From NCBI GenBank assembly GCA_900540735.1, contig UQHB01000030.1:1-32178 (forward strand): a stretch of 32,178 nt of DNA, in the 5' to 3' direction. The position numbers and the translations under genes were made by a program. Under the pieces are notes generated by a model that saw only the letters and a program-made list of their open reading frames with translations, made no database searches and was not told the origin of the DNA. This document shows, piece by piece, positions 1-7,163 of the stretch. The first letter of the stretch is position 1. Every line of letters begins with the position of its first letter. This stretch comes from an uncultured Megasphaera sp. GTDB taxonomy: Bacteria > Bacillota > Negativicutes > Veillonellales > Megasphaeraceae.

Positions 1-25
1 TGGAATTCTTTTGGAATTGATTCAT

Positions 26-280
26 TTAGAGGCTTGACATATTACCAGATTGCTTTTTCAGTATCATTTCCCAATATTTAAGATTTTGCTTTGTTGCTTC
101 AACTTCCTCTATTGGTATTTTATATTTTTCTGTTACAGATAGCAAGTATTTTTGTGCATCAATCTCTCTTTTTATCCTAACGAGATAGCTATCGGTCAAT
201 TTACCATACATATTTTGTCTATCTTGCCTTGCATGATAAGTTTCCTCCAATACAGATGATACAGTTGCATCTTTTCGCAA
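26..280 (-). pseudogene. Fragment with an EExxHxxQ motif, possibly a C-terminal toxin-like domain
   Basis: An 84-codon open frame (TTG at its 5' end, TAA at 26-28) with no ribosome binding site. Its 5' end abuts and is out of frame with the phage head-protein fragment upstream, so it is probably the C-terminal part of something longer. Visible features are an EETYHARQ segment near residues 12-19, an EIDAQKYLLS helix and a KYKIPIEEVEATKQNL helix. The acidic-acidic-x-x-His-x-x-Gln pattern followed by a Glu-containing helix resembles zincin-like domains found at the C-terminus of some phage-head or polymorphic-toxin proteins, but that comparison is from memory. I do not recognise the family with certainty. 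It could also be a short intact hypothetical gene. Confidence 0.4.
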
Positions 281-281
281 A

Positions 282-636
282 TATCAAAGACAGGATGACG
301 GCTCGACAGTTTCCACTGATACGCCGCTACACTTTCGTCCGCATCATAGCGAGTCAGAAACGCATCCGCCCAAGCTCTCGCCGATTCTGTCCGGGCAATC
401 CGTTCCGCTACATAGCGGCTTTTCTCTTCTATAGCCGTTCTAACGGCTTTTTCAAGAGACATAGATATACTTTTATCAACGGTCTGCAATAATTGCTTAT
501 ACGCCGTTTTGAGAGCTTGGTTCGGTGCGCCGTTAGCTCCCATGGCTTCTGTTTGTTTCTGCGCTCGTCTCACGAGGCAAAGCATCTTTTCTCGCTCTCT
601 TGTAGATAAGTCCGACCGCCTGGCATAAGCGTAAAT
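282..636 (-). pseudogene. Phage minor head (SPP1 gp7/Mu gpF-like) protein fragment
   Basis: The minus frame is open from about 636 to 282 and carries the conserved C-terminal block of phage head-morphogenesis proteins: VAERIARTESARAWADAF, then YQWKLSSRHPVFDICE. In intact relatives the FDIC motif is followed by more Cys/His-rich sequence. Here the match stops at about 285 and runs into unrelated codons. The 5' side also breaks off, at about 630-636, where a plus-strand gene remnant begins. Only about 115 residues remain of a protein usually several hundred long. The nearest internal ATG is at 585 but has no convincing ribosome binding site. This is a prophage scar with both ends cut and is not expected to make a working product. 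Confidence 0.75.
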
Positions 637-840
637 TTATTAGAAAAACCACCGATATGGGGAACTCTTTTAGATAAACATGCATATGAAAACTTCTACT
701 ATGATGAATATGCAAAAGAAATCTATCGTTCACTTGCCAATGATAAAAACTGTCCTGATGGTTTGGAATTAGCTCATATTCCAACTTATGTAGAACCTAC
801 TGAATTGGGGAAACGATTTTATGATATTTGTATAAAATAG
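634..840 (+). pseudogene. 3' remnant of a plus-strand gene, possibly Abi-alpha/DUF4393-like
   Basis: Plus-strand codons from about 634 to the TAG at 838-840 encode some 68 residues with convincing protein character: KPPIWGTLLDKHAYENFYY, DGLELAHIPTYVEPTELGK and a final RFYDICIK. A stop lies just upstream (607-609) and there is no start codon with a ribosome binding site, so only the 3' end of a gene survives. It begins where the phage head fragment on the other strand stops. The closing pattern (T-x-x-G-K-x-F-x-x-x-C) is reminiscent of Abi-alpha-type abortive-infection proteins, but this is a weak, memory-based resemblance. Base composition is AT-richer than in the phage fragment, suggesting a different origin. 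Confidence 0.5.
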
Positions 841-1042
841 CTTTTCCAGAATGGTAATCAGATAAATATATATTTCACACAACACTAGTATATTTATATA
901 TCTGTTGTACGCTAGGAACCTTGCAGGGACGATAGCCCGCTTATTTATATGTAAAACTGCATATCTCGTCTTGATATTAAAACTATCACTTATTTAATAT
1001 TATTAAATTGAGCCGGGGCGTATTGCACAAACCGGACCGAAG
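841..1042. other. Non-coding AT-rich stretch; possible small-RNA region
   Basis: No open frame of protein character was found on either strand between the 840 stop and the terminator at 1043. The stretch has short imperfect inverted repeats (ACAACA at 879-884 against TGTTGT at 903-908) and a GC-richer core around 915-945. It ends directly in a strong plus-strand terminator, so a short transcript is possible. I could not match it to a known RNA family. Confidence 0.3.
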
Positions 1043-1087
1043 AAAGCTTTGATTCAGGATTTTCTATTTCAAAGCTTTTTTTCTTTT
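1043..1087 (+). terminator. Rho-independent terminator without an obvious gene
   Basis: Perfect 10-bp arms AAAGCTTTGA (1043-1052) and TCAAAGCTTT (1069-1078) are followed by a T-rich tail to 1087. No coding gene ends here; the nearest plus-strand reading frame stops at 840. Confidence 0.7.
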
Positions 1088-1154
1088 TAGGAAACATTAT
1101 GATATTAAAACCAACCACTTATCGTGTAGATCTATCTGATAATTATATAATAAA

Positions 1155-1187
1155 ACCCTCTTGCAATGTGACAAGAGGGTTTATTTT
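1155..1187 (+). terminator. Hairpin terminator
   Basis: Arms AAACCCTCTTG and CAAGAGGGTTT enclose a short loop and are followed by ATTTTTG on the plus strand. No gene ends immediately upstream. It is the second plus-strand terminator within 140 bp. Confidence 0.65.
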
Positions 1188-1272
1188 TGTTCATTTTCTC
1201 TTCGTTTTAATGAGGTTCCGTATATAAAAACAGAACACTATCCTCCAGGTATATCGACCTATCATCAGGCAG

Positions 1273-1370
1273 ATTTCAATCCACGCTCTCACGAGGAGAG
1301 TGGCAAGGACTTTACAGTATAATTGTGCAACTCATGACATTTCAATCCACGCTCTCACGAGGAGAGCGGC
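1273..1370 (-). CRISPR. Two-repeat, one-spacer CRISPR remnant, type I-C-like repeat
   Basis: Two 32-nt repeats (1273-1304 and 1339-1370) differ at a single base (T at 1301 against C at 1367) and flank one 34-nt spacer (1305-1338). On the minus strand the repeat ends in GTGGATTGAAAT, the conserved 3' end of type I-C repeats, and carries the stem CTCTCCTCGTGAGAG. Orientation is therefore minus, with any leader to the right (1371 onward). The mismatch is in the leader-distal copy, as is usual for a terminal repeat. No third repeat is present at the expected 66-bp steps (near 1207 or 1405). No cas gene lies in the window, so the array is an orphan or the end of a deleted locus. Confidence 0.85.
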
Positions 1371-1468
1371 AGCTACATATAGTATGTAATGCTACTATAC
1401 CTAGCTAATATGGTGTTTCTACGTTTTTACTATACAGGATGTTATTCTAAAAAGCAATAAAACATCGT
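1371..1468. other. AT-rich flank of the CRISPR remnant (possible leader)
   Basis: This lies on the leader side of the two repeats and contains no open frame of protein character. It is AT-rich with several TA-rich hexamers, compatible with a decayed leader, but no specific leader motif can be identified. Confidence 0.3.
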
Positions 1469-1525
1469 AAAATGAGTGCGAATACCCTAGTACATGTGCC
1501 ATATCTTCTGATTCGCACTCATTTT
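1469..1525 (-). terminator. Terminator of the esterase gene
   Basis: Perfect 15-bp arms AAAATGAGTGCGAAT (1469-1483) and ATTCGCACTCATTTT (1511-1525) with a 27-nt loop begin just past the esterase stop codon at 1527-1529. The minus-strand tail is T-rich but interrupted. Confidence 0.75.
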
Positions 1526-1526
1526 A

Positions 1527-2504
1527 TTATCTTACTTTCTTCAAAGTTGTATTATAAAAATCAATGATTTTATCCATCACCTCAGACTGCACCCAATAGA
1601 CACCACCATGTGCGGCCTCATGGACGACATACCGCGTCGACGCAATACCGTGGGCCACGAGGGCTTGATGGAGTTTTTCTGTCTGGCTCGGCGACACGAG
1701 CGTATCTTTATCGCCATGCATAATGAGGAACGGCGGCGTTTTCTCAGAAATATAGGTCATTGGGTTAGCTGCTTTTGCGCCGTCCGGATTAGCCCTTACG
1801 CCACCATCGATGCCACCAAAGACAGGACTGCCATTAATCCACAATGCTTCCGTTGCACCAGCTGACTGATGGGCTTTCTGGACGTTGGCATCGTAGTCGG
1901 CACCAATCGTATTGAGGTCAGACACACCGTACAAATCGACGACAGCTTGGACATCACTTGATTGGTCGAGGTTTTCGCCAACGTCAAATTGCTTCGTCCC
2001 ATTCGTCGTACCAGCCATAGCTACTAAGTAGCCCCCAGCAGAGCCACCAAAGAGTCCGATTCGTTTGCTGTCCACGCGATATTTATCTGCATGAGCACGC
2101 AAGTAGCGCACTGCTGCTTTTACGTCTTCTAAGGGGACCGGGAACTGCGCAGTCGGCGCAACGCGGTATTGAATAGACGCAGTAACACAGCCTTCTTCGG
2201 CGAGTCGCAACCGTTCTTGGATATAATTGTCCTTATTGGCATTAATGAAACCGCCACCAGTCACAAAGATAATGGCTGGCATTTGCGTATTGTTTTGCGG
2301 CACCATAATGTCCATTTTCATGGCAACGTTTTCGTAGCCCCGCATCGGCACTTGCTCATAGACCACATCAGAAATCATGCGCACGAGTGGTTTCGTGAGC
2401 TTAACGTTCAAGGTTTGGCTGTCTTCAGGCGTTGCAGCCGAAGCCGTCACAACACCACAGAGTGAGATGGCTAAGACCGCCATCGTCAATAGAAGTTGTT
2501 TCAT
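1527..2504 (-). CDS. Secreted alpha/beta-hydrolase esterase
   Basis: A 325-residue protein predicted to hydrolyse ester bonds outside the cytoplasmic membrane; the natural substrate is unknown. Residues 1-23 form a signal peptide (MKQLLLTMAV start, hydrophobic core, ASA-A cleavage site). The oxyanion-hole motif VTGGGF is at 81-86 (an HGGG variant). The nucleophile elbow GGSAG is at 153-157 with Ser155. HGDKD at 263-267 supplies the likely acid Asp267, and HEAAH at 295-299 the likely catalytic His299. This is a complete triad of the BD-FAE/hormone-sensitive-lipase-like esterase group. The start is fixed by AAAGGAGG just upstream of the ATG at 2504. It is monocistronic, with its own promoter at 2549-2578 and a terminator at 1469-1525. 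It is the only intact protein gene in the decayed left end. Carboxylesterase is secure; feruloyl or acetyl-xylan specificity would be a guess. Confidence 0.88.
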   Translation of the reverse strand: MKQLLLTMAVLAISLCGVVTASAATPEDSQTLNVKLTKPLVRMISDVVYEQVPMRGYENVAMKMDIMVPQNNTQMPAIIFVTGGGFINANKDNYIQERLRLAEEGCVTASIQYRVAPTAQFPVPLEDVKAAVRYLRAHADKYRVDSKRIGLFGGSAGGYLVAMAGTTNGTKQFDVGENLDQSSDVQAVVDLYGVSDLNTIGADYDANVQKAHQSAGATEALWINGSPVFGGIDGGVRANPDGAKAANPMTYISEKTPPFLIMHGDKDTLVSPSQTEKLHQALVAHGIASTRYVVHEAAHGGVYWVQSEVMDKIIDFYNTTLKKVR

Positions 2505-2540
2505 GTGTATCCTCCTTTTGTTTCCTAGTTAAACAAAGAT

Positions 2541-2562
2541 TCTCTTGTATTGTAACAAGAGA
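2541..2562. promoter_or_regulatory. Operator-like dyad over the esterase -10 box
   Basis: The arms TCTCTTGT (2541-2548) and ACAAGAGA (2555-2562) form an 8-bp perfect inverted repeat around a 6-nt spacer. Together with the spacer they cover the -10 hexamer (2549-2554) of the esterase promoter. The geometry is typical of a repressor site; no regulator is encoded nearby. Confidence 0.5.
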
Positions 2563-2578
2563 TATAACAAATTGTCAA
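2549..2578 (-). promoter_or_regulatory. Sigma-70 promoter of the esterase gene
   Basis: On the minus strand TTGACA (2573-2578) and TACAAT (2549-2554) are separated by 18 bp, about 45 bp upstream of the esterase start. Confidence 0.65.
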
Positions 2579-2625
2579 TGTTATAAATATTCCCTAGGTA
2601 GTCTTTTTGTTTTCGCACGTATACA

Positions 2626-3175
2626 TTATATCTGTTTAATGACCTTAGCAGGTACGCCGCCAACGACGACGTTATCGGACACATCTTTTGTGACGACTGC
2701 ACCGGCTGCAATGACGACATTATTTCCTATGGTGAAACCCGGCAAAATCGTACAATTACCGCCAATCTACACGTCGTCACCAATAGTAACGGCTTTCCCA
2801 TAGGCTAGTTTTTCCGCCGACCTTCGGGCGATAAGGGATGCCCAACGGTCGTAATCAGTATATTAGCCCAATCATACAATAATCACCAATATAAACTGGC
2901 GCAATATCCAAGATAGTGACATTATAATTAGCCAAGAAATCTTCACCGACATGAATATTTTTGCCGTTATCACAGTGAAAGCCAGGCAGTACATTGGCAT
3001 CTTTGCCCATAGAGCCGAACAAGTCTCATAATACAGCGAGCTGTCCTGTGTGGTCAAGAGGGGCTACAGCAGCAAGTTTTACACACCCTAGGACAGCCCG
3101 TTTCTTGCGCGCATCGACTTCCGGGTCTAATACGCAAAATTCGATTCCAGCGTCTAATTTTTCAAGTTCTGTCAT
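2626..3175 (-). pseudogene. Sugar O-acetyltransferase (Maa/LacA type), disrupted
   Basis: Starts at ATG 3175 with ribosome binding site AGGAGGG and reads as a maltose/galactoside O-acetyltransferase: FHCDNGKNIHVGEDFLANYN, then hexapeptide-repeat sequence ending NVVVGGVPAKVIKQI and TAA at 2626-2628. The frame is broken repeatedly. There is a TGA at 3026-3028 (before DLFGSMG), a frameshift near 2865 (after GDYCMIG), a second near 2815 (around the RRKN region) and an in-frame TAG near 2767, where relatives have the Trp of DVWIGGN. All segments are in the correct order with little sequence lost, so this is a recently inactivated full-length gene. The protein would have used acetyl-CoA to acetylate sugars in the cytoplasm. 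Confidence 0.88.
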
Positions 3176-3228
3176 GCTTATTCCCTCCTCTTATTTACAC
3201 GTTGTTCACCTTGCAGGTCTATTATAGC

Positions 3229-3258
3229 AAAAAAAATACCCATATCTACAGATATGGG
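3229..3258 (-). terminator. Terminator of the phoH-recO cluster
   Basis: CCCATATC (3239-3246) pairs with GATATGGG (3251-3258) around a 4-nt loop; on the minus strand an unbroken U tract follows (A run at 3229-3236). It lies just beyond the recO stop. Confidence 0.9.
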
Positions 3259-3264
3259 CATGTA

Positions 3265-3993
3265 TTACATCGTTCGTTGAATATCTTTCCAGAGAGCCAA
3301 ACTCCGCAAGGGCTTTTCGCTGCACTGGACGACGTACGGATACAAGAGCTGCTCGAGCATAGCTACGTGACGACTCTGGAAGTGAACGGTCTCCTTTTGC
3401 CCCCAACGATACGTGAGGATTTGCTGCCAATCGGCCTTTAATGCGGCTGACAGCGGGATTTCGTGCATCTTCTCCGGTACGTCATCGCCGAGGTAATACA
3501 CGACTTCTCCATTTTCGTCTTGTGCTGCAAAGAGGCGGACTGTCGCTAGGTCCGGCGCAAAACCAGCCAGGGCTACGAGCTGCCACCCAGCAAGGATCGT
3601 AACCATACGAATGTCTTTCGTCACAATGGTTTGGCAATACATAGTGAGCAACGCATAAACAGACTCATCCGGCTCATCAGGCGGCACGAGGGCTTCGACC
3701 ATTTCTACAAAGAGCTGAGAATAGACGTACGTATCCAAGGTCAGCTCACGCATGGCCTTATTACTACGGCAATCGTACTCGCTGAGCACATAGCCTTCCC
3801 CTTGGGGCAAGGCATCGAACGTAATGGACGCTAACGGCTGAAGGGCACCAAAGCCTTGTTTTCCTTTACGACTCGTGCGCACGAAGACGCGAATGAGGCC
3901 GGCTTGTTTCGTCCAAATCGAGAGGACTTGCTGCTGTCCTGCTTTATGAACGTGCAAAATAATGCCGTCGTACCGCTCAGTCGGGCGGCTCAT
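3265..3993 (-). CDS. recO: DNA repair protein RecO
   Basis: A 242-residue protein of normal RecO length. RecO acts with RecF and RecR to displace SSB and load RecA at gaps during recombinational repair. The N-terminal OB-fold region is recognisable (YDGIILHVHKAGQQQVLSIW, then AGLIRVFVRTSRKGKQG), followed by the helical C-terminal domain. The Cys pairs that bind zinc in many RecO proteins are not evident. I chose the ATG at 3993 because AGAGG sits 7 nt upstream. Longer in-frame starts up to 4089 run far into corC and add an atypical basic tail. The gene follows the corC stop by 10 nt and is the last gene before the terminator, the usual position of recO after era in Firmicutes. Confidence 0.88.
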   Translation of the reverse strand: MSRPTERYDGIILHVHKAGQQQVLSIWTKQAGLIRVFVRTSRKGKQGFGALQPLASITFDALPQGEGYVLSEYDCRSNKAMRELTLDTYVYSQLFVEMVEALVPPDEPDESVYALLTMYCQTIVTKDIRMVTILAGWQLVALAGFAPDLATVRLFAAQDENGEVVYYLGDDVPEKMHEIPLSAALKADWQQILTYRWGQKETVHFQSRHVAMLEQLLYPYVVQCSEKPLRSLALWKDIQRTM

Positions 3994-4003
3994 AAAGCTG
4001 CCT

Positions 4004-5350
4004 CTACGCGTTCGCTTCATCGTCTTTCCCTGCGTCGTCTGTCTTTTCTCGTTCTTCTGGCGGCACGGGCACAGCACGGAGACGGACAATACGGAATTTT
4101 TCTAATTCAATAATGATAAAGCGATAGTCCCCAATGCGCACTGCATCGTGCAGGCTCGGCGTATGGCCAAGAGAGTCAAAGACGTAACCGCCAATCGTGT
4201 CCGTATCAACATCTTCATCGACCGGAATATGGAGTAAATCTTCTACGTCTTCGAGGAGGACGGTCCCGTCAAATTCGTAGGAGCCGTCACCAAAGGCCTG
4301 GATTTCTTCTTTTTCTGCAGAGTGTTCGTTTTTGATGTTGCCTACGAGCTCTTCGAGAATGTCTTCAAGGCCAATGAGGCCGACTGTACTGCCGTATTCA
4401 TCGACGACAATGGCCAAGTACGTCCGCCGCGAGCGCATGAGCTGCAAGAGCTTCGATACAGGCATGATTTCCGGAATCATGAGGATAGGTCGTTTAATTA
4501 AATGGAGATTGCTCCGTTTATGGAGATACAAATCCATTAAGTCTTTAATATGTACGAGGCCGACAACATGGTCCTTATCGCCTTCACAGAGGGGATAGCG
4601 CGTGTGACGAGACTGGCGAATGGTATTTAAATTGACCGTCATCGCTTCATCTGTATAGAGGCACGTAATGTCTTGACGAGGCACCATGATTTCTTTTGCC
4701 AAACGGTCTGCAAAATCAAAGACGTTGCCAATGAGTTCGCTTTCGACTTTATCGATTTTCCCTTCTTTATGGCTGGCTGTGACGAGCATGCGGATTTCAT
4801 CACCCGAACGAGCTACATCCAATTCATTGACTACGTCTAAGTCTTTATTGCGCAACATAAACATACCGAGCAAGTCGCCAATGCAGATGAGAGGCGAAAA
4901 GAGACGGCTTAACCGCTGAATGAACGTCCCTACTCGTTTTAGGCTCTGTTCGGCATATTGGAGGCCAAGCGATTTTGGAATCAGTTCACCGCAGACCCAA
5001 AGGAAAAGCCATAAGGCGAGACAGACAAAGAAATAGACGACCCAGACAATAATCTGGCTGTGCCAAAGCACCGTTAAGGGAGCATAGCATTTCCACAAGG
5101 TAAACCAAATCGTGCCGCCTGCAATGAGAGATGACAAGGTCATGCCAAGCTGGGCTGCGCCGAGGAAGGAGCCCGGCTGGTCGTAGAGCGGCAAGAGTCC
5201 TTTGGCTTCAATATCGCCGTCGCGGATTAATTCTTCAATGTACTCCCTGCGCAACTGAGCAAAGGCAAATTTTCCGGTTACGCAAATGGCATTGAAGATA
5301 ATACAAATAACGTAAATAACCAAACACTGGAGTATCTCCTGTGGGTCCAT
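4004..5350 (-). CDS. CNNM/CorC-type membrane protein with CBS pair (hemolysin family)
   Basis: 448 residues in the standard order. A DUF21/CNNM membrane domain occupies about 1-170, with several hydrophobic helices and the GELIPKS signature at 121-127. A CBS-domain pair follows (about 220-340, including VDEYGSTVGLIGLEDI at 317-332), then a CorC_HlyC domain (about 350-430). These proteins are linked to Mg2+ (or Co2+/Na+) transport or export; the hemolysin name is historical. The start at 5350 has AGGAGAG upstream, overlapping the end of era. A distal acidic tail (EEREKTDDAGKDDEA) follows the last domain. It sits between era and recO, so it is cotranscribed with them. Family assignment is firm; the transported ion is not shown by the sequence. 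Confidence 0.9.
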   Translation of the reverse strand: MDPQEILQCLVIYVICIIFNAICVTGKFAFAQLRREYIEELIRDGDIEAKGLLPLYDQPGSFLGAAQLGMTLSSLIAGGTIWFTLWKCYAPLTVLWHSQIIVWVVYFFVCLALWLFLWVCGELIPKSLGLQYAEQSLKRVGTFIQRLSRLFSPLICIGDLLGMFMLRNKDLDVVNELDVARSGDEIRMLVTASHKEGKIDKVESELIGNVFDFADRLAKEIMVPRQDITCLYTDEAMTVNLNTIRQSRHTRYPLCEGDKDHVVGLVHIKDLMDLYLHKRSNLHLIKRPILMIPEIMPVSKLLQLMRSRRTYLAIVVDEYGSTVGLIGLEDILEELVGNIKNEHSAEKEEIQAFGDGSYEFDGTVLLEDVEDLLHIPVDEDVDTDTIGGYVFDSLGHTPSLHDAVRIGDYRFIIIELEKFRIVRLRAVPVPPEEREKTDDAGKDDEANA

Positions 5351-5363
5351 GATGCTATCTCTC

Positions 5364-6263
5364 CTATTCGTGTGTATATCCTAATTCACTGAGAATGGCT
5401 GCTTTATCACGCCAATCTCGTTTTACTTTTACCCAAATATCTAAAAAGACCGACGAGCCTAAGAGATTTTCAATCTCTTGCCGTGCCTGCTGGCCTACAG
5501 TTTTTAAAATAGAGCCATTTTTGCCGATAACGATGCGCTTTTGCGAATCCCGTTCGACAAAGACGGTTGCTCTGATGTAAACTTTATCTTTACTGCGCTG
5601 CTTCATTTCTTCTGTGTACACTGCAATAGAATGAGGCACTTCATCGCGCAAGGACAAGAGCAATTTTTCCCGAATGATTTCGGCGACGAGGAGCCGTTCG
5701 GGCTGGTCCGTAATCATATCATCTGGGAAGTATTTCGGCCCTTCTGGCAAGAGTTTTCGCAGTTCGTCCAAGACGGCATCGACGTTCATCCCTGTTTTTG
5801 CAGAAATAGGGATAATTTGGTCGAAATCGTAGAGCTTGGAGTATTCTAAGATTTTCGCTGCAATGTCTTCTTTCGTCATTAAATCGACTTTGTTGATGAG
5901 GAGGAACACAGGCACTTTCGTCCCTCTGATTTTATCGAGGACAAACATATCTCCTGGCCCTTTCTTTTCATTCCCAGAAATGAGGAATAAGACCGCATCA
6001 ATGTCTTTCAATGAAGCGTAGGCCGTTTCATCCATAAATTCGCCGAGTTTATGTTTTGGTTTATGAATGCCCGGCGTATCGAGGAAGACGATTTGGCATT
6101 GGTCGTCTGTATGAATGCAAAGGATTTTATTGCGCGTCGTCTGGGCTTTATCCGAGACAATCGTCACTTTCTGTTTAATAATATGATTGATTAAGGTCGA
6201 TTTACCGACGTTTGGCCGTCCGACAACGGCAACAAAACCGGATTTAAAATTCGTTGTTTCCAT
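5364..6263 (-). CDS. era: GTPase Era
   Basis: Essential GTPase that binds the 3' end of 16S rRNA and helps mature the 30S subunit. From the chosen start it has 299 residues, the usual Era length. G1 GRPNVGKS is at 15-22, G3 DTPG at 62-65, G4 NKVD at 124-127 and G5 SAK at 154-156. The C-terminal KH domain carries VIGKNGSILK at 245-254. The start METTNF at 6263 is preceded by TAGGAGAG. A possible ATG five codons upstream lacks a ribosome binding site. It lies downstream of cdd and ybeY, a conserved grouping: YbeY and Era both act on 16S rRNA processing. Confidence 0.96.
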   Translation of the reverse strand: METTNFKSGFVAVVGRPNVGKSTLINHIIKQKVTIVSDKAQTTRNKILCIHTDDQCQIVFLDTPGIHKPKHKLGEFMDETAYASLKDIDAVLFLISGNEKKGPGDMFVLDKIRGTKVPVFLLINKVDLMTKEDIAAKILEYSKLYDFDQIIPISAKTGMNVDAVLDELRKLLPEGPKYFPDDMITDQPERLLVAEIIREKLLLSLRDEVPHSIAVYTEEMKQRSKDKVYIRATVFVERDSQKRIVIGKNGSILKTVGQQARQEIENLLGSSVFLDIWVKVKRDWRDKAAILSELGYTHE

Positions 6264-6285
6264 GTACTCTCCTATCATAGTTATA

Positions 6286-6681
6286 TTATAGTGAAAATGA
6301 ATGAGGTAGTAATTCGTCGAGTGTCAAAATTTGGTACGAATCGTCAGGCTTCGTCACGACGACGTAAGGCACGTGAAACTCGGCCATGACTTGACGGCAC
6401 GCACCACAGGGCATGGTAAAGTCTTCGCTGTCACCGGTAATGGCCAAGGCCTGAAACTCACGGCATCCTAAGGAGACGGCGTGAATCAACGCATTCCGTT
6501 CAGCACAGATAGTAAGACCGTACGAACTATTTTCGACGTTACAGCCTGTATAGATTTTGCCGTTTGTCCCGAGGACGGCCGCACCGACTGTGAATTTTGA
6601 GTACGGTGCGTACGCATTTTGCTGGACATCGCGGGCTGCCGCAATCAGTTGACGGCATAAGCCATCATTCGTTTCGGTCAT
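6286..6681 (-). CDS. cdd: Cytidine deaminase
   Basis: 131 residues; deaminates cytidine and deoxycytidine to uridine and deoxyuridine in pyrimidine salvage. The zinc site is complete: C59-A-E61 and P91-C92-G-A-C95, with Glu61 as proton shuttle and three Cys ligands, typical of the small homotetrameric enzymes. The N-terminal substrate motif NAYAPYSKFTVGAA is present. The ATG overlaps the ybeY stop (ATGA), so the two are translationally coupled. In many Firmicutes dgkA lies between ybeY and cdd; here it is absent. Confidence 0.96.
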   Translation of the reverse strand: MTETNDGLCRQLIAAARDVQQNAYAPYSKFTVGAAVLGTNGKIYTGCNVENSSYGLTICAERNALIHAVSLGCREFQALAITGDSEDFTMPCGACRQVMAEFHVPYVVVTKPDDSYQILTLDELLPHSFSL

Positions 6682-7151
6682 AGTTCTTCTCCTGGGCGGA
6701 CATAGCCTAAACGGTGAAGAATAAATTCTTCTTCTTTGCGCATTTCGGCCTTATCTTCTGGTGTCATGTGGTCGTAGCCTAAAATATGGAGCATGCCGTG
6801 AATGGTTAAATACGCCAATTCCCGTTCAAAAGAATGGCCGTATTCATCGGCCTGTTCTTGTACTTTTTCGAGGGAAATGACAATATCCCCTAAGAGAGCT
6901 GTATCCGGGCCGTCATAGCCATCGTCATCGCCTTCGTTGAGGGCAAAGGACAAGACATCGGTCGGGCGGTCCATGTCGCGGTACTGTTTGTTTAATTTGT
7001 GAATATAGTCGTTATGGCAGAGTAAGACACTAATTTCGGCGTTTGGGCCAAGGCCATAAACGAGAGCTGCTTCTTGGCAGACTTGATCAATAATGCGTTC
7101 GTAATCTTCTTTCTGGAAAGACGGTTCTTCGTAATTAACGTTGACGTTCAT
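6678..7151 (-). CDS. ybeY: Endoribonuclease YbeY (rRNA maturation)
   Basis: 157 residues. A metal-dependent single-strand RNase needed for 16S rRNA 3'-end maturation and ribosome quality control. The signature HGMLHILGYDH is at 118-128 and supplies the three zinc-binding histidines (118, 122, 128). A conserved DRPTDVLSFAL block is at 61-71. The start has AAGGAGG 8 nt upstream. It follows phoH by 12 nt and overlaps cdd by 4 nt. The gene yqfF, often between phoH and ybeY, is not present. Confidence 0.96.
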   Translation of the reverse strand: MNVNVNYEEPSFQKEDYERIIDQVCQEAALVYGLGPNAEISVLLCHNDYIHKLNKQYRDMDRPTDVLSFALNEGDDDGYDGPDTALLGDIVISLEKVQEQADEYGHSFERELAYLTIHGMLHILGYDHMTPEDKAEMRKEEEFILHRLGYVRPGEEL

Positions 7152-7163
7152 CGGATTTCCTCC

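Noticed and set aside
1207..1420. Additional CRISPR repeats at 66-bp steps
   Set aside because: Sequence at the expected positions on both sides shows no similarity to the repeat.
2169..2803. Plus-strand frames opposite the esterase and acetyltransferase
   Set aside because: Shadows of minus-strand coding sequence; no ribosome binding site and no protein-like composition.
3265..4089. RecO start at 4089
   Set aside because: It would overlap corC by more than 80 nt and adds a non-RecO basic segment; the ATG at 3993 has a fitting ribosome binding site.
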